A stretch of DNA of 31,636 nucleotides, from positions 1 through 31,636 of the forward strand of contig CAZOQG010000010.1 in the NCBI GenBank assembly GCA_964582065.1. The letters run 5' to 3'. Shown here in pieces: positions 29,121 to 31,636 of this stretch. The notes beneath the pieces were generated by a model that had not been told where the DNA came from, searched no databases, and saw only the letters and a list, made by a program, of their open reading frames with translations. The stretch comes from JACNFS01 sp964582065 (lineage in GTDB: Bacteria > Chloroflexota > Dehalococcoidia > GIF9 > UBA5629). The first letter of the stretch is position 1. Each line of letters opens with the position of its first letter. Position numbers and translations under genes: made by a program.

Positions 29121-30854
29121 GTGATAGATGAAAAGAAGACAAGAGAGCAGCTTCTGAGCGAACTGGTAGCGTTGCGCCAACGAGTTGCTGAATTAGAAAC
29201 ATCAGTGACCAAACGCAAGCAGGCAGAGGCTCTGTGTGAGATTGCGCCAGCGGTGGGCCAGACATTGGAACTAGAAGAGCTGCTGAACAGTATTTTGGGC
29301 AGGGTGGCTGAGGTGATCGGTGCAGACATGGGTCTGATATATCTGCTTGATATGACGGAGAAGGCACTTTTGCTGAAGGTTCACAGGGGTGTGTCCGAGA
29401 AGGTCATTAGTCGAATATCGGCTGTAAAGTTGAGCATCGGGGAGCTCAAAAACGTGCCAGGATGGAAAATCCCAGATATGTCCTTCTCGGAATTGTTTGG
29501 TGAGGCCACTCTCAAAGTGATAGCGGTGGAATTGAGAGAGGACCAAGCACAAGCGGTCGCCGGTATCCCCTTCTCAGGGAAAGGTCGACTACATGGAGTG
29601 ATGGTCGTCGCCAGTCGCAGCCAGCGCGAATTTAGCCAAGATGGCATGCAACTGCTCGGGGCTGTCGGTAAACAGATTGGGATTGGCACAGAGAATGCCA
29701 TGCTGCTTGAAGAGGTAAGCAGGCTGGCCATCATCGACAGTCTAACCGGAGTTCACAATCTCCGCTATTTCCAGGCGCGGTTGGGAGAGGAAGTGGCACG
29801 GAGCTCTCGCTACGGGCTGGAGTTCTCGGTTATCATGTTCGGTGTGGACGGTTTTGAGTCGTACAGCGCTCGCCGTGGGCAAGCAGCCGGGGACGAACTT
29901 GTCAGAACAGTGGGCAAATCGCTCTGCGATTGTATCAGACAGGGAGACATAGGCTGCCGCTGCGGTGGAAGCAAGTTCGCCGTCATTCTGCCGCATACAG
30001 GGCTTGCCGGTGCCCGGGTGGTAGCAGAGAAGCTGCGCCTAAGCGTAGAAGGGGTTTTCAAACTGTCGAGCATCTTCAGTCGCTTTAATTTGACCATCAG
30101 TCTGGGCATTGCTTCCTTTCCCATGGATGAGCTATCACGAGAGGGATTGGTGCGCCAGGCTGACACTGCTCTAAGCACGGCACGAAAGCAGGGTGGAAAC
30201 CAAACGTGTCTGGCCGCAGATGTGCCCAGTAGTACCGGCACAGCGAAGAACGGTGTCACGCTGGTCACTGAGAATCTAAGAGAGTCGGGCGTAAACATTG
30301 TATATGCCATGGCAGCAGCAGTGGACGCCCGGAATCCTTATACCCTCAGACACTCGCAGAATGTGGCCAGACATGCAGTAGCTATAGGCCAGGCGCTTAA
30401 CCTGTCGCGCAGGCAGATAAAGCAGCTTCGCATTGCTGCCCTTCTCCATGACATTGGCAAGGTCGGTGTCCCCGACGACATAGTCGGGAAGTTAGGCCCG
30501 CTGAGTGACGAGGAGTTAGAGAAGATGCGGAAACACCCTGAACTGGGAGCCACTATAGTAGGCCAAATCCCCGAGTTAGCCGATTGCGCTCCGGCTATTC
30601 GGCATCATCATGAGCGATATGACGGCAGTGGCTACCCCGGCGGGCTCAAGGAAAAGCTGATTCCTCTCGAGGCACGCATCCTTGCGGTAGCTGAAGCCTA
30701 CGATAATATGACTACGCCGTGCCCCCATCGCCAGGTGCTGTCGCCACAGGAGGCGCTCGAGGAGTTGAGGCGGCATGTCAATACCCAGTTTGACCCTATT
30801 CCTGTCCTTGCTTTCATCAAAGTAGCAGGCGCTGGCTCCGAAGTTGTAGCGTAG
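29121..30854 (+). CDS. GAF - degenerate GGDEF - HD-GYP cyclic-di-GMP signalling protein
   Basis: This 577-aa protein starts (GTG) MIDEKKTREQLLSELVALRQ with a short coiled coil (1-40). Then come a GAF sensor domain (about 40-195), a GGDEF domain (about 200-365) and an HD-GYP domain (about 390-570). The diguanylate cyclase signature is degenerate: GGSKF (282-286) instead of GGDEF. The phosphodiesterase part is largely intact: His411, LLHDIGK (441-447), KHPELG, HHHERYDGSGYPGGL (495-509). The late ligand, usually Asp in VADxYD, is Glu525. A c-di-GMP hydrolase controlled by GAF is the likeliest role. No membrane segment is present. GGAGG precedes the GTG. Confidence 0.92.
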   Translation: MIDEKKTREQLLSELVALRQRVAELETSVTKRKQAEALCEIAPAVGQTLELEELLNSILGRVAEVIGADMGLIYLLDMTEKALLLKVHRGVSEKVISRISAVKLSIGELKNVPGWKIPDMSFSELFGEATLKVIAVELREDQAQAVAGIPFSGKGRLHGVMVVASRSQREFSQDGMQLLGAVGKQIGIGTENAMLLEEVSRLAIIDSLTGVHNLRYFQARLGEEVARSSRYGLEFSVIMFGVDGFESYSARRGQAAGDELVRTVGKSLCDCIRQGDIGCRCGGSKFAVILPHTGLAGARVVAEKLRLSVEGVFKLSSIFSRFNLTISLGIASFPMDELSREGLVRQADTALSTARKQGGNQTCLAADVPSSTGTAKNGVTLVTENLRESGVNIVYAMAAAVDARNPYTLRHSQNVARHAVAIGQALNLSRRQIKQLRIAALLHDIGKVGVPDDIVGKLGPLSDEELEKMRKHPELGATIVGQIPELADCAPAIRHHHERYDGSGYPGGLKEKLIPLEARILAVAEAYDNMTTPCPHRQVLSPQEALEELRRHVNTQFDPIPVLAFIKVAGAGSEVVA

Positions 30855-30919
30855 ACAGACTATGATATTAGAAAAGAGTCCTCCTCACGTCAGTTAGGCA
30901 AAAAGGAGAACCGTAAACG

Positions 30920-31120
30920 TTGGCAGGCCCATCAAGGATAATGGCGGGAGGCTCTATAGCAGCATTCGAAAACGGCCGAGGCCGGGCCTATCGGTGTGCG
31001 CGATGTGATGTATGGTGAAAAGATAGTCAGGTTTTGCAAAGAGGGACTGTCGAGCTTGAAGAGACGACAACAGTTCAGCCCATAGAGGTGCTGCCTGAGA
31101 ACTCGGTGGGCAAGATATGA
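30920..31120 (+). pseudogene. Small Cys-pair protein frame interrupted by one in-frame UGA
   Basis: From TTG 30920 (or ATG 30941) the frame reads MAGPSRIMAGGSIAAFENGR, then GRAYRCARCDVW, a TGA at 31016-31018, and on in the same frame KDSQVLQRGTVELEETTTV, QPIEVLPENSVGKI and a TGA at 31118-31120. AGGAG lies about 11 nt before the TTG, and a strong hairpin follows the final stop. One nonsense mutation in a former gene is the simplest explanation. Two separate chance frames are possible. The CxxC suggests a metal site. No family recognised. Confidence 0.4.
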
Positions 31121-31128
31121 AACAGGAC

Positions 31129-31153
31129 GGCGCAAGCTAGGCTAGCTTGCGCC
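31129..31153. other. Strong hairpin with 11-bp stem
   Basis: GGCGCAAGCTA (31129-31139), a 3-nt loop and TAGCTTGCGCC (31143-31153) pair perfectly, 8 nt after the stop of the UGA-interrupted frame. No T-run follows, so it is either a rho-assisted or processing-type 3' end, or a small palindromic element. Confidence 0.6.
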
Positions 31154-31237
31154 TGTGGGGTAAGCGCTACTTCCTGTAATGGGGGTACGTGGCCGTGGCG
31201 TTAGAGCACGGCGTAGCCACAGCGCACGCTCCCAAGG

Positions 31238-31273
31238 AAAAAGGCTGGGTATCCATAAGGGGACTCCCCAGCC
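31238..31273 (-). terminator. Intrinsic terminator of the DUF5679 gene
   Basis: On the minus strand GGCTGGG (31273-31267), a 17-nt loop and CCCAGCC (31249-31243) are followed by TTTTT. It lies about 25 nt past the DUF5679 stop. Confidence 0.7.
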
Positions 31274-31298
31274 TCCAGAAACCGTGATACCGATAGGT

Positions 31299-31439
31299 CT
31301 AGGTCTTGCCTATCCTGAACATCTTAGTACCGCACGTTGGGCACACGCCCTGAGTTGCCGGCTTACCGTTCTTCATAGTTATGCTCTTGGCATCCTTGAT
31401 CTCCCTCTTGGTTCGGCACTTCATACAGTACGCTTGCAT
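31299..31439 (-). CDS. DUF5679-type mini zinc-ribbon protein
   Basis: This 46-aa protein starts MQAYCMKCRTKREIKDAKSI and ends CGTKMFRIGKT. It has two CxxC pairs (Cys5/Cys8 and CPTC at 33-36), and the segment NGKPATQGVCPTCGTKMFR is the hallmark of DUF5679 as I remember it. Ribosome binding site AAAGGAGG lies 7 nt before the ATG at 31439. Function is unknown; small size and basic charge suggest RNA, DNA or ribosome contact. It has its own terminator, and a candidate promoter lies just upstream, so it is probably monocistronic. Confidence 0.85.
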   Translation of the reverse strand: MQAYCMKCRTKREIKDAKSITMKNGKPATQGVCPTCGTKMFRIGKT

Positions 31440-31460
31440 TCACTTACCTCCTTTTCTGGT

Positions 31461-31489
31461 TTGATATAAACAATAAACCATTCTGTCAC
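31461..31489 (-). promoter_or_regulatory. Candidate promoter of the DUF5679 gene
   Basis: On the minus strand GTGACA (31489-31484), a 17-bp spacer and TATCAA (31466-31461). A TTGACA lies a few bases further upstream (31498-31493) but has no good -10 at the right distance. Confidence 0.4.
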
Positions 31490-31583
31490 AAAATGTCAAT
31501 AGTACGAAAGTACCAAACGGACTGAAACTTTCGGCTTCAACTCTATTCTCGTCTACCGGGCCCCCGTTTTTGCCATATTTGAA

Positions 31584-31636
31584 TGGGGAAGAGGGGACTC
31601 GAACCCCTACGCCTTGCGGCACATGATCCTAAGTCA
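31584..31636 (-). tRNA. tRNA-Leu (TAG), 3' part only (cut by window edge)
   Basis: On the minus strand the visible part starts in the anticodon arm (TGACTTAGGATCA, anticodon TAG). A long class II variable arm (GTGCCGCAAGGCGT), a T arm (AGGGG/CCCCT with TTCGAGT), acceptor CTTCCCC and discriminator A follow. CCA is not encoded. The long variable arm plus TAG identifies leucine. The 5' half lies beyond the window. Confidence 0.9.

Noticed and set aside
31016..31018. UGA as a selenocysteine codon
   Set aside because: No convincing bacterial SECIS hairpin at the usual distance; nonsense mutation is simpler.
31440..31622. Minus-strand 60-codon frame overlapping the partial tRNA-Leu
   Set aside because: It begins inside the tRNA and has no ribosome binding site; the RVPSSPF string is typical of tRNA-derived false ORFs.

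Overview
The window reads as a stretch of bacterial chromosome, most likely from Chloroflexota and probably class Dehalococcoidia. That is an inference. It rests on the gene neighbourhoods (lysA-holB-PSP1/RicT gene, rplI-dnaB-dnaD-dnaC, an atpI-like gene ahead of atpB-atpE-atpF, a DUF5679 mini zinc ribbon), a mid-range GC content, and the style of the GGDEF/HD-GYP protein. Most of the sequence is housekeeping DNA. It is interrupted by one AT-rich acquired gene and several decayed fragments.

Layout. 1-1853: start of the F-ATPase operon on the minus strand (atpI-like, atpB, atpE, an unlisted 36-codon membrane ORF, atpF), insulated upstream by an intrinsic terminator. 1902-2991: minus-strand zinc-ribbon gene, bifunctional-nuclease-family gene and a palindromic interspersed repeat. 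3057-7968: plus strand, dtd, a Fur-family regulator, then a probable nickel/cobalt import operon (metal-binding lipoprotein, CbiL/NikL-like, CbiM, CbiQ, CbiO, 72-aa helical protein). 7995-8846: nadC. 8847-11489: accessory region with a GC-rich block, an AT-rich OLD-like ATPase/TOPRIM gene, a C-terminal ATPase fragment and a decayed initiator-type tRNA-Met with its own terminator. 11490-14834: mfd. 14869-18674: minus-strand cluster of ACP-like, nusB, radical SAM, FabD-like, rpmF and yceD genes. 18771-24203: M20 amidohydrolase, a CoA-dehydratase-activator remnant, then rplI, dnaB, dnaD-like and a tandem-AAA+ dnaC-like gene. 24420-28134: HNH nuclease facing a lysA-holB-ricT operon. 28384-31636: tRNA-Ile, an integrase remnant, a GAF/GGDEF/HD-GYP protein, a UGA-interrupted reading frame, a DUF5679 gene and a partial tRNA-Leu.

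The strongest unusual observations are these. (a) The FabD homologue has lost both catalytic dyad residues (Ser to Asp98, His to Tyr203), and the ACP homologue in the same cluster has lost its phosphopantetheine serine, inside what looks like the shell of a normal yceD-rpmF-fab cluster. (b) One protein carries two tandem DnaC-type AAA+ modules, and its gene overlaps the dnaD-like gene by 86 nt out of frame. (c) A 36-aa membrane ORF with a good ribosome binding site sits between atpE and atpF. (d) A metal-import operon with an HCHCH-tailed lipoprotein lies behind TGCAA-type inverted repeats and next to a Fur-family gene. (e) A lone OLD-like putative defence gene lies in an AT-rich patch beside a degenerate tRNA.

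How the genes work together: Fur-family sensing probably controls the Co/Ni importer. The replication genes (helicase DnaB, DnaD-like protein, loader, clamp-loader delta') are split over two neighbouring operons. The yceD-rpmF-FabD-like genes share a consensus sigma-70 promoter. All calls come from reading the sequence; no database search was run.
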